DNA of 64,000 nt from Serilophus lunatus (lineage: Eukaryota > Chordata > Aves > Passeriformes > Eurylaimidae): positions 1,263 through 65,262 of the forward strand of contig VXBA01006146.1 of assembly GCA_013399895.1 (NCBI GenBank), written 5' to 3'. The notes under the pieces were generated by a model, which saw only the letters and a program-made list of their open reading frames with translations, was not told where the DNA came from and did no database searches. Positions 48,001 through 63,000 of the stretch are shown here, piece after piece (position 1 is the first letter of the stretch; each line of letters begins with the position of its first letter). The translations under genes were made by a program, and so were the position numbers.

Positions 48001-51000
48001 AAAGCAATCCTGAGCAAGTGGTTGGCAAGCAAGCGGGAATCAGAAGCAGTCTCCATCCAGGCTTGGATTTACAGTAGTAACTGGTTACCTGGAATGCCAT
48101 TGGAATACATAGGACACCTTGCAAATCTCACCTTCAGGGGTCTCCAAATTCATGCCAATGCCTCCACTGTATTTTGAGTCAGGGCCTTGTTGCTACACAG
48201 AAGGATGGCAGTTTCTTAGTGAAGTTGTGATCTAAGACTGCAAGGTGCAGGTGGAGCCGTTTGGACTAGTTTCTCAGAAATGGGCAAGGTTGCTGATGCT
48301 GAACTCTACAGAAATTCTGTCTTAGTAATAGCAAGGAGGTGAAAACAGCTTCTAGAAGGGAGAGATAATAAGATTAATGGTGTTTTGTTGGTCTCATTAT
48401 GTTTAGATCTTCATTTCATAGGCTTAAAAAGCAACATCACAAATAAGGCTGTAAATGAAATAAGCTGTTTAATGATGATAATTACTGGACATGATAACCT
48501 GTCTGTTGCCAAATGTTGATGTTTGTGTAAATCAGGATACAGTAAGGTCAGGAATTTGCTTATCAATGGTACACTAGGAGTGATTGATTTTATTATTTTT
48601 TTCACCCCCACTTTCTTTAAATGCTAGCAATACAGACTGTGCTTACTAACCCTGTCTATTGAGGGCAGGGAATGTAGAAAACTACCAACATTCACCAGGA
48701 ACTTTTGTCAGAGTGGTGGTTTTTTTTGGTGGTGCATGTGATTGTCAGGCTCAGAACAGATCAGAGGTATTTAACCACTCCAGTGCAAAAGGTTACTTCT
48801 GTCCACACATGGCATGCAGCCTCACGTCCTCTGTTCTCAGCACTAATGCCAGCAGGAGTTTCTGCTCTCCCTGACCACTGGCTCACATCCTTTCTGCATT
48901 ATTTTATCAGACTGGGACAGTGTTTTATAGTCTGTGCAGTGAACAGGTGAGGGAAATCCTCTGCCTTTAGGAGTAACCCAGCTCCCAGTCTGGTTTTTGT
49001 CTCCACATACTCTCAGCCAGATGCAGAGGCCAGGTCTCTGCAGTACAGAGTGTGGGGTACACATGGGGAACAGATGTGGAGACAGCAACAGGTAAAATTA
49101 GTCTTGCTGCTGAAGGGAATGGTGTAACAAATCATAGCTAATTAATTGGACAGGGAAGAGTTTTAGGAGTGAGATAATTAAAATAACTCCAAGTAGTTTT
49201 GCCCTATAGCTCTCTCTGGCCATGAGAACAGCCAAGGAGAACCTTGGAAGGCAACATTTGCTTCATAGCACCTTGTGGATTTTTAAGTGAGAGATTCTGA
49301 GTGAGTGTGGCTGTTGTGAGGAATTGAGGGGTCTTCTCTGGTGAACTTGGTTGTCGTGGTTGCTGCTGTCTTGGTCTGCCACAGAGTGGTGAGTGAGAGA
49401 AAGCCCACGAAACACAAAGTTTGATGGGTTTATATACCCTGAGGAACCATCCTGGTGCCTCCCTGTGTGTGTATGGGGAGGCTGTTCTTGCAGAGATGTG
49501 AAATTTTGGCAGGGGCTGGAGGTGCTGGTTTTTGCAGAGTCATTCTATGCTGGGGAGGGGAGGTGCTTTGAAGGCACTCCTGCTTAGGAGACCTTCTTAA
49601 GAGATAGTGATAGCTGTGTGCACACAGGGCCCCTTTCGGCACAGCCTGGCTCACAGTAGATAAACATCACACACCTAAAGAAGCATCACAAACCCAAGGC
49701 TTGGCCCCTGGGGGGGCCTCACTCATCTAACAGTTTGTGGGCTATGGCCTCTCCTTAGCCTTGTCTTCAGTCTCCTGGCTGTGGCTTCTTTGGGCAGCTG
49801 TTCTCACAAGACACGCTCTTGTGCCCTAAAAATCTCTGCATCACAATATTTGCAAAGATAAATTTTCAAACAGGAAGTGAGTTAGGATAACTCAGAGGGA
49901 GGAGTTGTAATATTCTACTGACAAGCTTCATCTTAAGTTACCTGTTGAGGGGGTATTTTTGCTTCTGACTGGTTGTAATTCTCCTATGAAAAGATTCCGT
50001 TTGTCAGCCTCCACCAGCCATACTGGGCATGAATTTTAGAATCCTTTCATAAGAAGGCCCAGTTGTGAAGTATGAATGCCAGGGAAGCTGATTAAAAGGC
50101 AGATGCTTAGGGGTTTTTTTTTAAAAAAAACCTTTTTTTCTTTTTTTTGATGATGCCCAAGAGAAGCTGTTTTGGGCAAAGTATCAGCTTTCAGAAGGTG
50201 AGCATAGCTGAAGGTAAGCACAGAGTTTGTTTTTAGGAGAAAGAAGGCAGCCTTTTGTGCTTACTGATGAATAACATCCCAGCCTGGTGCTACCTGCAGT
50301 CATGTAAAAAGTAAAATAATTTAGGGAGCTCCAGAAAGCAGCCATCCATAAATAACCTTATATCAATGCTACAGCTGTCTGACAGCATGGTGCAGCATCA
50401 GGGCCCATATAACATACAATGGTTTGACTTCTTTGTCTTCTATCCTGGCTGAGACCAACCAATAACTGGGTGTACACAGCATCAAGATGGTCAAGATTTG
50501 GGACTGGTGACAATTCATTTTTTGGAATGGGTTAAGGAACAGCGACTTGAAGAGGAGGAGAATTAGTGAAATCAAACTCTCTGTATGAACACAGACCATG
50601 CTCTTGGCCTGGTCTGTATTGTCATGAAGCACTGAAGGTCACTCACAGGATATCTGCAGCTGTGCTGTGCCTTGGTCTTATTTGGACTGGAGAGTTGGGG
50701 TGGCATTTATTGTGGTGGATCTGTAGATGGTGCAAAGCAGCCTTGCCTCACTGGCATCAGCAGGATGAAGGACCTTCAGCTGAAAACCTCTCATCGGGTA
50801 TCTGGCGTGTTTCTCTTGGGCAGCAATAATTTGTGAGAACTGGCTTTCTGCTCCACTGCTAAAATGAGGTGAAACACAGGAAAAAACTTATCATCAGCTA
50901 TAAAAACACGTGATTGCTTAAGAACTGTGTAATCAACAGTGTATATAAAAGAGTGTCATAACTTCTGCTTCCATAGAAAAATGAAGGAAGCACTAATGCC

Positions 51001-54000
51001 TGCACTATTCCTGGAGATTTCCATGTAAATTGATTGTTAAGCACCAGTTGCTGCATGCTGATGAAAAGTTATTGTGCTGCCCATCTTCCCTGCACTTTGG
51101 GGATAAGGCATCATCTGTCACTCACAGCATGGTCTGTCTTTTTATAGGAAGTCAAGGTTTATGGCAGAGGGAATCCAATTAAAGTTGTAGCTGTTGACTG
51201 TGGGTTGAAGCACAACGTTATCCGTCTGCTAGTAAAGGTAGGTCAGTGTTTGATGTCCCTCACCTCTTGTTTTGCTTTGATAAGACCCTTGCCTGTACTC
51301 ACTCGCCTTCCTTTCAGCTGGACACATCCATTCCAGTAGCAGCTGCCTTCCTAAAATCAAGGTACAATTTTTAGCATGAATTTAATGGACTAGGAAGTGT
51401 TCTCTGAGCTTGATACACTGTATTGAGGGGATAGGGAAGAGGAGCTGTGCAGCATCCGCTCAGCCATGAGAAGAACCCTTAGAAGATGAGTATTCAAAAG
51501 ATGAGGCACCACTTCTCTAAAGAACAACTAAGGAAGATCAACCCAACACCGTAAAGAATAAATAAACGGGGAGAAAATAATTGCAGTGAGGTTGGTGAAT
51601 AGTTGAAACAGGCCCAGGGAAACTGTGGGATGTCTGTCTTTGAAGTATTTAAAAACACAGCCCCTCAGCAACCTGCCCTAAAGTTGAAGTTATTTCTGCT
51701 TTGAGCAGATCTCCTGAGGTTCCTCCGTCCTGAGCTATTCTTTGATTTTAGAATTCTGTGGAAGTATTTTTCTGTTCTTAGCACAGCGATGTAGCAGTCC
51801 TCACTTCTTTAGCCATACAGCAAGGCAGTGTGTCCTCTCATTCCCTAGATGTACAGGGTTTCCTTGATTCAGTTTTTTAATTTATGTGGATACTTGTCTC
51901 AGTTTTGAAGTGTAGGATTATTTCTGGCATGTCATAGAACAGAGCTGTGAAGCCCTAATTTAGCTGTTGGGATGTACGCATATACTGAAATCCAAACACA
52001 ACCTCTGGGACATTAGAGCATAGGAACCACCTGCTGATACAAATTAATTTGTTTCATTTCTTGTTCCTTTGTTTTTTAGTCTTTTTGATGGTTTGTTTGT
52101 TCGTGTGTTTGTTTTTTAAGCGAGGTGCAGAAGTGCATTTGGTTCCATGGGACTACGATTTCACCACCATGGATTATGATGGGCTTGTAATTTCTGGAGG
52201 ACCAGGGGATCCCATGAAGGCCCAGGAGGTGATTCAGAATGTCAGAAAGGTACAGTCTAATAGCCATAGGCTGATTATACTTGTTAGTTTGCTTTTTTTC
52301 TGGTGCCTGAAATCCAAAAATTGGTTGTATGCAGTGGGCCAAATGTTGTTCAGTCATTTCAGCTGCCTGGGGTATTCCTCATGTTGATCCACTGGGAGTT
52401 GTCTCCAGCCCAGTAGTCACAACAAAGTTATGCAGACCTTGGTGAACAATACATGGTAAACATGACATCCACAATTCCCTTACTGATGCCTTAAAGTACC
52501 TTATGCTCTTTCAGGACCCCTGGTACATTAGGAAAGAACAACACTGAATTCAGGGTTCCCTCTTGAAATAATGCTGCATGCTAAATAGCTGTAATGCAGA
52601 ATGTCATTGATTATTCCCCTTGACTACTCTGACATCAAGTTGTGCTCTGAGGCTTCCCTCTGAAGCAGTGAAGAGGAGGAAACCTTCCTTCATAGGCTGT
52701 GTTCACATCTTCCCCAGGTCTGTGAGGGAACAAGCCCAGTTTATGCTGGAATTGCTGGACAGAGACATTCCAATATCTCTTGAAAACCCTTTTGTTTTAG
52801 GTTCTGGAGAGTGATCGGCCAGAGCCCCTGTTTGGAATTAGCATGGGGCATCTAATCACTGGAATAGCAGCTGGAGCTACTTCCTACAAGATGCACATGG
52901 CCAACAGGTGCGCCAGCTCTTGTGCTTCCCAGGCCAGCTCAGCATTGTGAAAGGCAACAGAGCAGCAGTTCTTTGATGCTGAACTGCTTTAGCAGCAGCT
53001 AGTGTGTCAGCAACACTACTTCTTTATCCCAGCCATTCTCCTTACCTTTAATTTAAACTGCCATGTCATGCACTACTATTTTGGAGTGTGTTTTGAAAGT
53101 GTTTGATGTAATTGATCCCCATCAAACTGAAGGATAGCAAAATTTGTCCTAGGTTTTACCCTTTTGAGAATGGCTGGCAGCATTGAACAGCTACAACTGA
53201 ACTGCTGTTTATAGCTCCACAGTTACCAGCTCCTCCTAATTACAGCACTTGGACACATCTGGCACTTCTGTTCTCTGATTCTGTTTTCTTCCAGAGGTCA
53301 GAACCAGCCTGTCCTGAACACAGTGAATGGACAGGCTGTCATCACTGCTCAGAACCATAGCTATGCCATCAACAGCTCTACCCTCCCACCTGGCTGGAAG
53401 CCTCTCTTTGTGAATGCCAATGACCAAACGACTGAAGTGAGTTCATGGTTTATTTCAGGCACCTGCACACAGAAGCCTCTAGTGAGCAAAGACTCTATGG
53501 CTTTCTTTCACCTCCTGGAAGCTTGCTGTCAGAGTATTGTTAGTTATCAGGGCTAAACTTGATGATCTGACCATCTGCTTGGAGCTCACAGTGGGTTGCC
53601 CTTTACTGTTGGCTATGCTAGCCCGAAGTGTAGGATTGTCACAGGGATTTTAGGATTGCCCTTTAACAGCTGCCTTATTAATTTCCATGATTTCTCTACC
53701 ATCGGTGGTTCTCACTCAGTTGCTTGTACTCAGGGCTCGTACTGCAGCACTGCAAGCCTGTGCCACTGTGGTTTGTATTGGTTCTCTGTTGCCCAGCACA
53801 GAAAAGGAATATAGTTGCAGTCTAATCTGATCTGTTGTTGTGAATAGAATTTACAATTCTATGGTAAATAGTCTCTATTCAATTCTATTGTAAATAAATT
53901 GTATTGTCTGCCAGGGAGAGAGGCTGCCTCTAGAGAGCAGCTTACAGCATCTGAGGTAGAAGTCCAATGTCAAGTGACATCCATGCTTGAGACAGATGTC

Positions 54001-57000
54001 AGGCTTTGTAATTGCCCATTTAAAATCTGTTCTGTGAGACCTAGTGTTGTGAAAGTTAGAGAAATCTTGTTAAATATCAGGAAATCATAGAAAATAAGGT
54101 GTTTTTAGAAGCTGTTTCCCCCATAGGAATATGCCTCTCTCTCTTGTTTTGTATAAATGCCCCACATCAAGTGTGGCAGATTGAACAGTCCTGTTCTGAG
54201 CTCCTTAGCTGATGATTTTAGAATAAGTTTTGTTTGTCAGTTGCTGGGGTTTTTTTGTCCTTACAGATGTATCTAAACAGACATATGTAACCAAACAAAA
54301 TATTAATACAAAAAAAGTTACAGCTGTTTGGCTTAGGTTTTTGAAAGGAGTTTATTTTAACTGTACTGACAAACACAACCCTTTCATTCCCATGCCTTTC
54401 ATGTTTGCTTTAGGTGGAGTTTGGAGACAAAGGTGATAAATTGGACATGAGTCTTCTGCATCTGCTAGTGTGACATTCCTTTATGTGAGCTAAAACAACA
54501 TTTCTGGGAGAAGCAACAGTCTCCTAAACCTTCGTAGATAGATGTGGTTTAGCATGGGATGCACAAGTAGGATCAGAGTTGGACAGGCTGTCATGTGCAG
54601 TCTGCTGCATTCCCCAGTTTGAAAAAGAAAAAGCATTTCTGGTGGCTGACCTGAGCCATCACAGTTAGACAGGGCCACACAGGTTTCCAAATCCTGACAA
54701 GCCATACAGTGAATCTTTTTTCAAAGATTTTTGTATGGAACTAGAAGAAACATGAGCATTCAGGGTAAATCACAGAATCAACTAAGTTGGAAGTCCCACC
54801 TTTGACCTAACACCACTTTGTCAACTAGTCCATGGCACTCAGTGCCACCACTTCCCTGGGTGGCACATTCCAATTGTCAGTCACTCTGTAAAAAAATTTG
54901 TGACAGACTGATGGAAATCTTTCCTCTGAGGACAGAAACTTGCACCATGATGCATCAGCTGTGGTCAGTAACTCATTCCTGTACTATGCCAACGTCCCCC
55001 CCCCCCAGCTCTGAATGGCACTGTGGCTCTGCATGAGCTCTTGGGACTCCTTTGTTGATTCCAAAGGGAAGCAGGTTGTATCAGGATTATTTTTCCTTGG
55101 ATTTCCTCCTGAGGAACTTCTCTCCCTCCATTTGGAGCAATGACATTTACAGGGTAGTCTCTCAGTGGACCATGCTTCTTGGTGCTATCAGGCCACTCAA
55201 ACACTGGCTTCAACTGAAACTACACACTGTCTCCAAACTCACTTTAGGTCTTTCACAGCTATTGTTTGTCCACAGCAGTAGACTCATGATTTGAAGTGAG
55301 TTATGGATATCGAGATCGTGACCAAAAAACATTTCTATTTGGACAAAACCAACCAAACAGGTGTGGTAAAACCTCTCATTCTATAACAGCCTTGTCCCAG
55401 GTGGTCTTTTCTTGCCAGCATTTCTTCTGTGCCCAGTCCAGGACTGACTCTGGAGGGAGGGCAGTTTATCTGTCTAGTTAAGTGCTTCCAGGTTACCACT
55501 ATTTGCTCTTGCAGTGACAGTGATGTCTTCACTGTGCCCCTTGTCCACACCCAGTGGACACAGGCTACACAGGCACTGGAGTGTTAGCAGCAGAGCAAAC
55601 TTCTCAGATGAGACAAGGTTTGAAGATTGGGAATGAAAGGGGTGTAAATTTTACAGCTCCTTGAAACACACTGGTGGCCTTTAGTGCCTATAGGGATAAG
55701 ATGTGGTTTCTGTTGGCTTGTTTGCTTCCTGGGAGGTGTCTAAGATAATCACTTGTATTCCTGCAGGGAATCATGCATGAGACCAGACCAATTTTCACAG
55801 CCCAGTTCTATCCAGAGGCAAATCCTGGGCCAAGGGACACAGAGGTAATGCATGAGGGCTGATGTGGGGTTGCTTTCAGATGGCCTGGGGAATGCAGATA
55901 CGTATCAGCTTCACTGAGAAGTCTTTATGTTGGTGATGGTCCTACATCTTGGTTTTGTGAATGTTGAGATCCTAACGGAGGGCCCAGTCATGCATAAGCT
56001 TGTGTCTTCTTAGCTTGATCTGCAGCTAATTATAATTAGCAGCAAGACATCTATTGACTTTTACGTGCCTTGGATCAATGATTCTATTCATATTATGTGT
56101 ATGCATTGAGTCCTGGTGGGATTATCTCTGTGTTGGAAGTTACTAAAGTGCTTAAGCCTTGGCAGGATCAGGCTCAAATCTTTTGCAAAAGGGATTGCAA
56201 AAGGAATTGGATTTTATCTTAGCAGAAAAATACTAGCCAGATGCTTTGTAATAAAATCATTAACTTCCTAATACATTTTTAGTTCCACTTACTGTAGAGT
56301 TATGTAAATGGATTCACACTTCCTCACTCTGCTTCTCCTAAGTGAAATGAAATTTTAATCCCCCATCTGTGACTTCGCACAAATTCTGTAACAACTCGTT
56401 GCGTAGTCACAGAGTATGACTAAGCAGCATCAGGGGATGTGGAAGGCAGAGGAGGCATGTCTGAACATAAATAAACTGTTTAGCATTTCCTGAGAGAAGG
56501 AGATGGAAGAATACTTAGAAGTGCTTATTTTAATCTTAATTTGATGATGTTGATTAAACCTGCAAATAAATCTCTTGATATCAAGAAGTTTCAAAGCAAT
56601 CTGATTGACTAGTGGATCTCAGAACAACTCTCTGCTGGGTGTCTCTTCCAAGTCTGTGCACTCCCATTGCTGGAGTGGGTTTGATAACGTAGTGCCTGTC
56701 CTGATGGGCTTGCAGGACCCATCCATCCTCCTTCCCAGCAGGCAACCTTGGGGACTCTGTAGGTGTGGGGTCAGATGGGAAAGCTGTCCCACTGTGTGTG
56801 GCTGCCTGCCCTGACTGGCCTGGCTAGAGAACACTCTTCTGACAGCTGCTCTGGGACCTGCTCTGGAAGGACAACACTAACTTAGCACAACTGGTGTTCA
56901 GACATCTGTGTTCAGGTCCCTGCTCTGTAACAAGCCACATTCCAGATGGTTCCCTGTGCTAGTCTCGTGTATGCTGTTCTGTGTTTCAGCTTTTAGTGCA

Positions 57001-60000
57001 TGTTCATGCTTTGCACTGCCAGCCACATAGAAGCAGAGCACACAGACAGATTGCTGCATGTTTCCTTCCTGATTCTGACCTCGCTTTCTTGAGTGCAGCT
57101 TTGTCAGAGATGTCAGTATTGTTAAATAAATTCCAACTAATGATTTCTTCTTCTCAGATCATGTGAATTTACCTGCTGAAGGCAGCATAAGCAGAGCTGG
57201 TTTGAGCTCACAAATGACCTGGTTTTTCCTTCTTTGTTTGGTATTCATTTAGTTCCACTTCGGTGGTTAAATGCATGTGTTTATTTTTCCTAGTTCCTGT
57301 TTGATTCTTTTATTTCCCTGGTTAAGAGTGGAAAAGGCAATACCATTTCCTCAGTCCTGCCCAAGGCTGGAGGGACAGCTTCCAGGGTGGAGGTTAGTAT
57401 ACAGGTGCTTGTTTTTCATGCCAGTCAGTGAAGCTGGGAGGTAGTTAATTCCTCCTCAACCTCCATCGCAAAATAACACAAAAATCTGGTCATGGCAGTG
57501 AGAGGAGCCTTCTCTTATAAAAGTCCTGATAGCTGCTTGTCTCAGAGTTATCTGGCCTCTCTTGAGTCATAAAGTCCTTTTCTTTGGGAAAGTTTTTCTG
57601 ATATTTCCTGGATTTTTCTTTGCAGTTCCCCCAAGGTGCCTTGGCCATGAGATCTTGTGCCTGCAGCATAATGTTGGTGCTTGGTTGCTGAGCAAATAAG
57701 TCTGAAATTCCAAGTGAGCTGGATTTCACACAGTTTTGCTGTCTTAGAAGGCAGCTGGATTTTGTGAGCAGCCAAACTGAGACATGACTGCCTATAAGCA
57801 AATAATACAATTAATATGTTTATCATATGCCCTATGCATGAGTCATGCATTTCTCTGAGCAGAGATATGAGAGAAGCCCAGTAAAAACAGTCTTAGAAAT
57901 AAAATTACCTTGGTTTTGAAAGTGGCTTTTCTTTTTTTTTTTTTTTTTGAACATATATTTTGTAATTTGAGACTGTTCAGTGCTGCACAGTCTCTGTTCA
58001 TTTCAACATCCACTGTGATAGGACTGATTTATTTCATGCTGTTTTGACACTTGTAGGTCTCCAAAGTTCTCATTCTAGGTTCTGGGGGTCTGTCGATTGG
58101 TCAGGCGGGGGAATTTGATTACTCTGGATCCCAGGCTGTGAAAGCCATGAAGGTGAGGAGATACTCTGAAAATACTAACTTGCTTTCCCTTCTCACAGCT
58201 AAACTGATCCTCCAGCTGTGGCATCACTGGGGCAGGGAAGCTGGTGAGAATAAATAACTGTAGGGAAATTTAGCCTTTTTTGTTGGTGCACTTGCTGTTT
58301 GAAGTGAGTTAACCATTCAGAATTATTTTCCAAAGAGGCATTCTTAAGGTTTCCATTGCAGCCTTTGAGCAGTTTGTTACTTGTGATATGTGCCTGGCCA
58401 CTCCAGGCTTTTCAAACTAAATGGACATGAAGGGGAGGAATATGGTCAGCTATACCTGAGACAGAATTGACTGGAATTTCTGGAGTATGTCAGCACACTG
58501 CATGGTAGACAACAAACAACAGCTGAACAGTAGGCTGCTGCTATGCAAAAGATTTTGAACCCCTTATCAAGGCAGGTTTTCTAGATGGTATTTTTTTTTA
58601 AAAGGGATGAACTTTTTAAAGGTCGTGTATGTCAAGTTTTGTTTCCACAATAAGTCCTAGAAAGAATGCTAGGGCAAAAGCTCATGCTAGAGGGAGATAT
58701 AGAAGAACAGCAGTGTAGTGTGATGGGGTTACTACTCATAAGAGTTACCTGGGCCCCCCATTTCATGTCTAACCTCGTGTGAAAGAGGAGAGCTTCAGAG
58801 CAGAAGTAAAAAGACAGAAGTTGAAGAAAAAGGTTGCAAGGACAAACTCCAAGTACATTAAAATCCAACATCCCAAACAATTGGACCAGAGGTTGTGATC
58901 TCAGTGAAATGTGTTGTCTTGGTTTGAGACAATTTGGAGACATTGCACAGAGGTCTCCTTCTTCAGATTCAATACCCCTGGTTTTCTCAATAGAGAGAGA
59001 GACCAAATATGCCTGGATGTAAGTGAAAAAAATAACTCTTTACTAAATAAAAAAAAAAAGCCTCCAAACACAAAACAGAGCAAACCAAAGTCAAATGATT
59101 ACCTAACAGAATGTCACCTAAACCACACTCTCCTTTCTGGGTTAAGCTGAGAAGAACCTGGAAGTTTTTTCTTTTGGAGACGAAGAAGTCCTGTATGCTG
59201 AGGAACAGCAATGTGGCTTCCAAAAGAAGGTCATAGAGTGATGGTGGGACTTGAGCAGCACAGCTGGGGGGCTCTCCAGATTCCTCTCAGCACAACTGCA
59301 GGGAATGGCAGGATCCGTTCCCAGGGACAAGAGAGCGAGATATCCCTTGGTGCAGGTTTTTCTCCTCCTCAGTTCTTGTGATATTTTCACTTCAGAGAGT
59401 TTCCTTTTTCTCCACCTGCTCCTCCATCCCTTTGCCCATGCCCCCCCAGAGATCACGGGGCTGAGCCAGGTGTGCAGTGCCACAGTGGTCCCACTCTTGC
59501 AGTGGAGAGGGGAGTTGTCTCTCACGTCTTTTTTAAAAAAAAAAACCTGCATGATGATGTGAAAAAATATGATCACAAAATCATTCTTCCTCTAGCTAAA
59601 CTACAGCATATGTCTCTCAGCACTGGGAGCAGTAATTCTCCCATTAATTATCCTCCTTATCACTGCTACCTCATCCTTGTGACACCTTGCCCCAGATAAG
59701 CAGGGAAGGAAGAGCTGAGATGTATAGATACTCCAGCTTGTTGGAAAGTTATAAACCTCTCCTCCCTCCTTTATTAATTTTTGTAGAATTATAGCTATGA
59801 ATTTCTGAATATATTTATTAAAGAAGAATGTTTTGGTCAGAGATCTACTCTTTTCCCTCACCACTGCCATGAAGACTACCCAGTTTGGGGTGATTTGTCT
59901 AAACCTGAAATATTTTCTGTGAGGATTTTATCACTTTGTTCCCTTCCCTGTTCTACACCTTTCCATGGAAAGTGTGTTTCAGCGGAAAAAAACCCAACTT

Positions 60001-63000
60001 CTCAGGGAGAGAAAAGGTCAGCAGAAATTTATATCCAGTCTTTAAGACAGTATTTTATGTCATCAAAGGAAGGAGAAGAAATGTTATCCAACACCTGAAC
60101 TGAGCACTCAGAGCTCTGAGTGGGAATCCCACTGCTCCAGGTGAGCTATTTCTTTATTCCACAAAACCAATGAAACAAATGATCACAAGTTTTGAACAAA
60201 CACAGGAAGGTCTTATGGCATTTCCATGCTTATTGTTAACTGGGGGAAAACAACAATTTCTGTACTGAAATTGAAAATACCTCAGCAGTGGTACCCTTCC
60301 AGAAAAAGGGTGTGTGTGTGTGTGTGTGTGTCCCTGCAATGAAAGGCTAGTAGAATTCAGGAGAGAGGGGATAAAGCCCCCCAGTGCTTCTGGAACTGCT
60401 TTTTTGGTACCTGGCTTTGTGCTTGATGGAGCTTTTTCCCTGTGGACCAACATGTTCCATCAGTGGCTGCCTTCTTTCTTTGAACAAAATACTCTTCTAG
60501 GTTTTTCTTGTTTTAACCAAGGAGGAGGGGATGGCTAGGTAATGTTTTTCTGCTATGGTTTGGTTTTGTTTTGTTCTATTACCCACTTTTTTCAGTAAAA
60601 TCTTTTTCCTCCTTCATTCAGACTCCTCATAACTTCAAAATTTGTCAATATTTGGGGGAGGGAAATAAACAAAAGAACATATTGTCATTAAACCAAGACA
60701 AATGGTGTCAGCAGCACTCCAATAGCATTTGTTCGAGGGATGGCTGAACTTAATCAACCAGCCTTATTCCTGTTTCTTTCTCTTTTTTAAATAATATCAC
60801 TGTTGCTGTTTTTATGAGAGTCACCATCGTGTCTTAACTTTTTGCAGTGGGTTGACCCTGGGGGGATGCCAGGTGCTCATGAAGCTGCTCTACAACTCCC
60901 CTTCCCAACCAGACAGGAAGAGAGAACAGGATGGAAAACAACTCTTGGGTTAAGGCAGTTTACAAAAGCAAAACTTTGAAAGTTTGCAAATGAAGAGGAA
61001 AAATAACCAGGTTTATTCTCTACTTCCCATCAGTGAGGGATATCCAGCCACTTCCCAGGATGCAGGGCTTCAGCACATGAAGAGGTTGCTCAGCAGGCAA
61101 ACACTGTAAATAACAAATGCCTCTCCTTCCCCCTCCTTTCCTTAGCTTTTTTATGTGAGCTACCTGTGTATGTCCACTCCTGGGATCTTGCCTTCTCCTG
61201 GGGAAAAGATGTTACAGTGCTGCTGCTGTGCCAGTGCTGCCCAGCAGTAGCCAAAACACTGGTGTGTTATCAACACCTTTCTAACTGTTAATGCAAAACA
61301 CAGCACTGTGAGGGGCTGCTATGGGGAGATGAACTCTATCTCAGCCAGACCCACACACCCCCCCAGCTCCCATATAGCAAATCTTTCTCTTGAAGCATAT
61401 TTTGAATCTATAATTAGCCTTGTTTGCAAATTATTTGTTTGTTAGTCGAAATTTACTGTCTTATAAGAAGTTGATGATTAGAATTTGTTCCCTTAAAAAG
61501 GCAGGGTCACAGCCTTTGCTTTGTCCAGTCCACCTTTTCAACAAAGCAGTAAATCATTGTTCTGCATCTGCTTGTGGCTGACACGTTTTTTAAGCTTGGC
61601 CACACTTGTCATTATTAGCAAAACTTGGTTGGCATCCTCATTGGGTGCTAATATTTCAAGAGTGAGGAGAGTTTGTCTGCCTAGGTCTGGCTTAGGTTTT
61701 TCTATTATTGAGCAAACTGTAGTGAACCTCTTTCTGTAGCCAAGAGTGGCAAAACTCCCACTAGTGTCGAAGGAAACAGAGAAACTTTGTTATCACTCCA
61801 TCTCAGTTTCTCATCTGTGACAGAGAAAAAGCAGTGTAAAATTTTGACCGACCTTCAGCTTGTGTATAGAGGCAGAGTTTTTCTTTTAATGTGTGCAATA
61901 TCGAGTAAAAAAGTTATGGGACAAGGTTGTTAAAGTCATAACACTAGGAAAATTAAAGTATCTTTATGGAAAGTCAAAGCAAAAAATGTACTTTTGTTAC
62001 TGGTTGGTACAAAAAAATTTGAGAATTACCTGGAAGCACATGATCAAAAATCGACTGCTTGGCAAGAAAGATTGGCTTTTGATTAAATTTTTTGCTTTGG
62101 CACTTTTAATCTGACTTCCAGCAGAAGACAGAGGTGATTATGATGGAGTTTGTTCCTGATTCCTCTATGTAATTCCTTAATGTATTAAACAATGTCAACC
62201 AAATTTCAGTATCAGGTGGCAGTCTCCATTCCCTCCAGATTCACAGACAGGCACAGGCATAAAAGTAAAGAATTGGCATTAGGTCACCCTGGTACAAAAA
62301 AATGTCTTATGGGACAGTACATGAGGAGTGAGACTTTAATTCTGCTGTTGGCAAACTGCTTGTTGACCTTCTTACTGTTTCTGCTGCTAGCTTTTTTTTA
62401 ATGCAGATATGCCTATTTTTAATGTGGGGTTTAATTTTTCAGGAAGAAAATGTGAAAACTGTCCTCATGAATCCCAATATTGCTTCAGTGCAGACCAATG
62501 AGACTGGCTTGAAGCAGGCTGATGCTGTCTACTTCCTCCCCATCACCCCACAGTTTGTCATAGAGGTCATCAAGGCCGAGTGTCCTGATGGAATAATTCT
62601 GGGCATGGGTGGCCAGACTGCTCTCAACTGTGGTGAGTGTGATACAGGTACTTTGGCACTCCCTGCGGGCAGACTCATGGTTTTTACCAAATAACAAGTA
62701 ATGAGTAAGACAACAAGGGACAGGACCAGAGGAAACGGCCTCTAGCTTCACCAGCGAAGGTTTAGATTGGATATTAGGAAAATTTCTTCACTGAAAGGGT
62801 GGTCAGGCATTGGGAAAGACTGAAAATGTTCAAAAGGCATGTGGATGTGGCACCTGGGGACATAGTTTAGTGGTGAACGTGGTGGTGCCGAGTTAATGAT
62901 TGGACTTGATGGTCTTAAGAGGTGTTTTCCAACCTTAATCCCCTATGATCCTGCTACATGTTGAGCAGAGTTTACTTGTGCAGGTGTTCAAGACTCACAT

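Larger units (their letters stand above)
58153..62442 (+). other. CPS1: CPS1 intron 13
   Basis: 4.3 kb. Contains a candidate antisense LTR (58912 to about 59700), a GT dinucleotide repeat (60309-60331) and a second antisense LTR (60843-61357). Confidence 0.85.

Noticed and set aside
50111..50132. T-run followed by A-run that could act as a hairpin or terminator
   Set aside because: A homopolymer pair inside a long intron; bacterial-type terminators are not relevant here.
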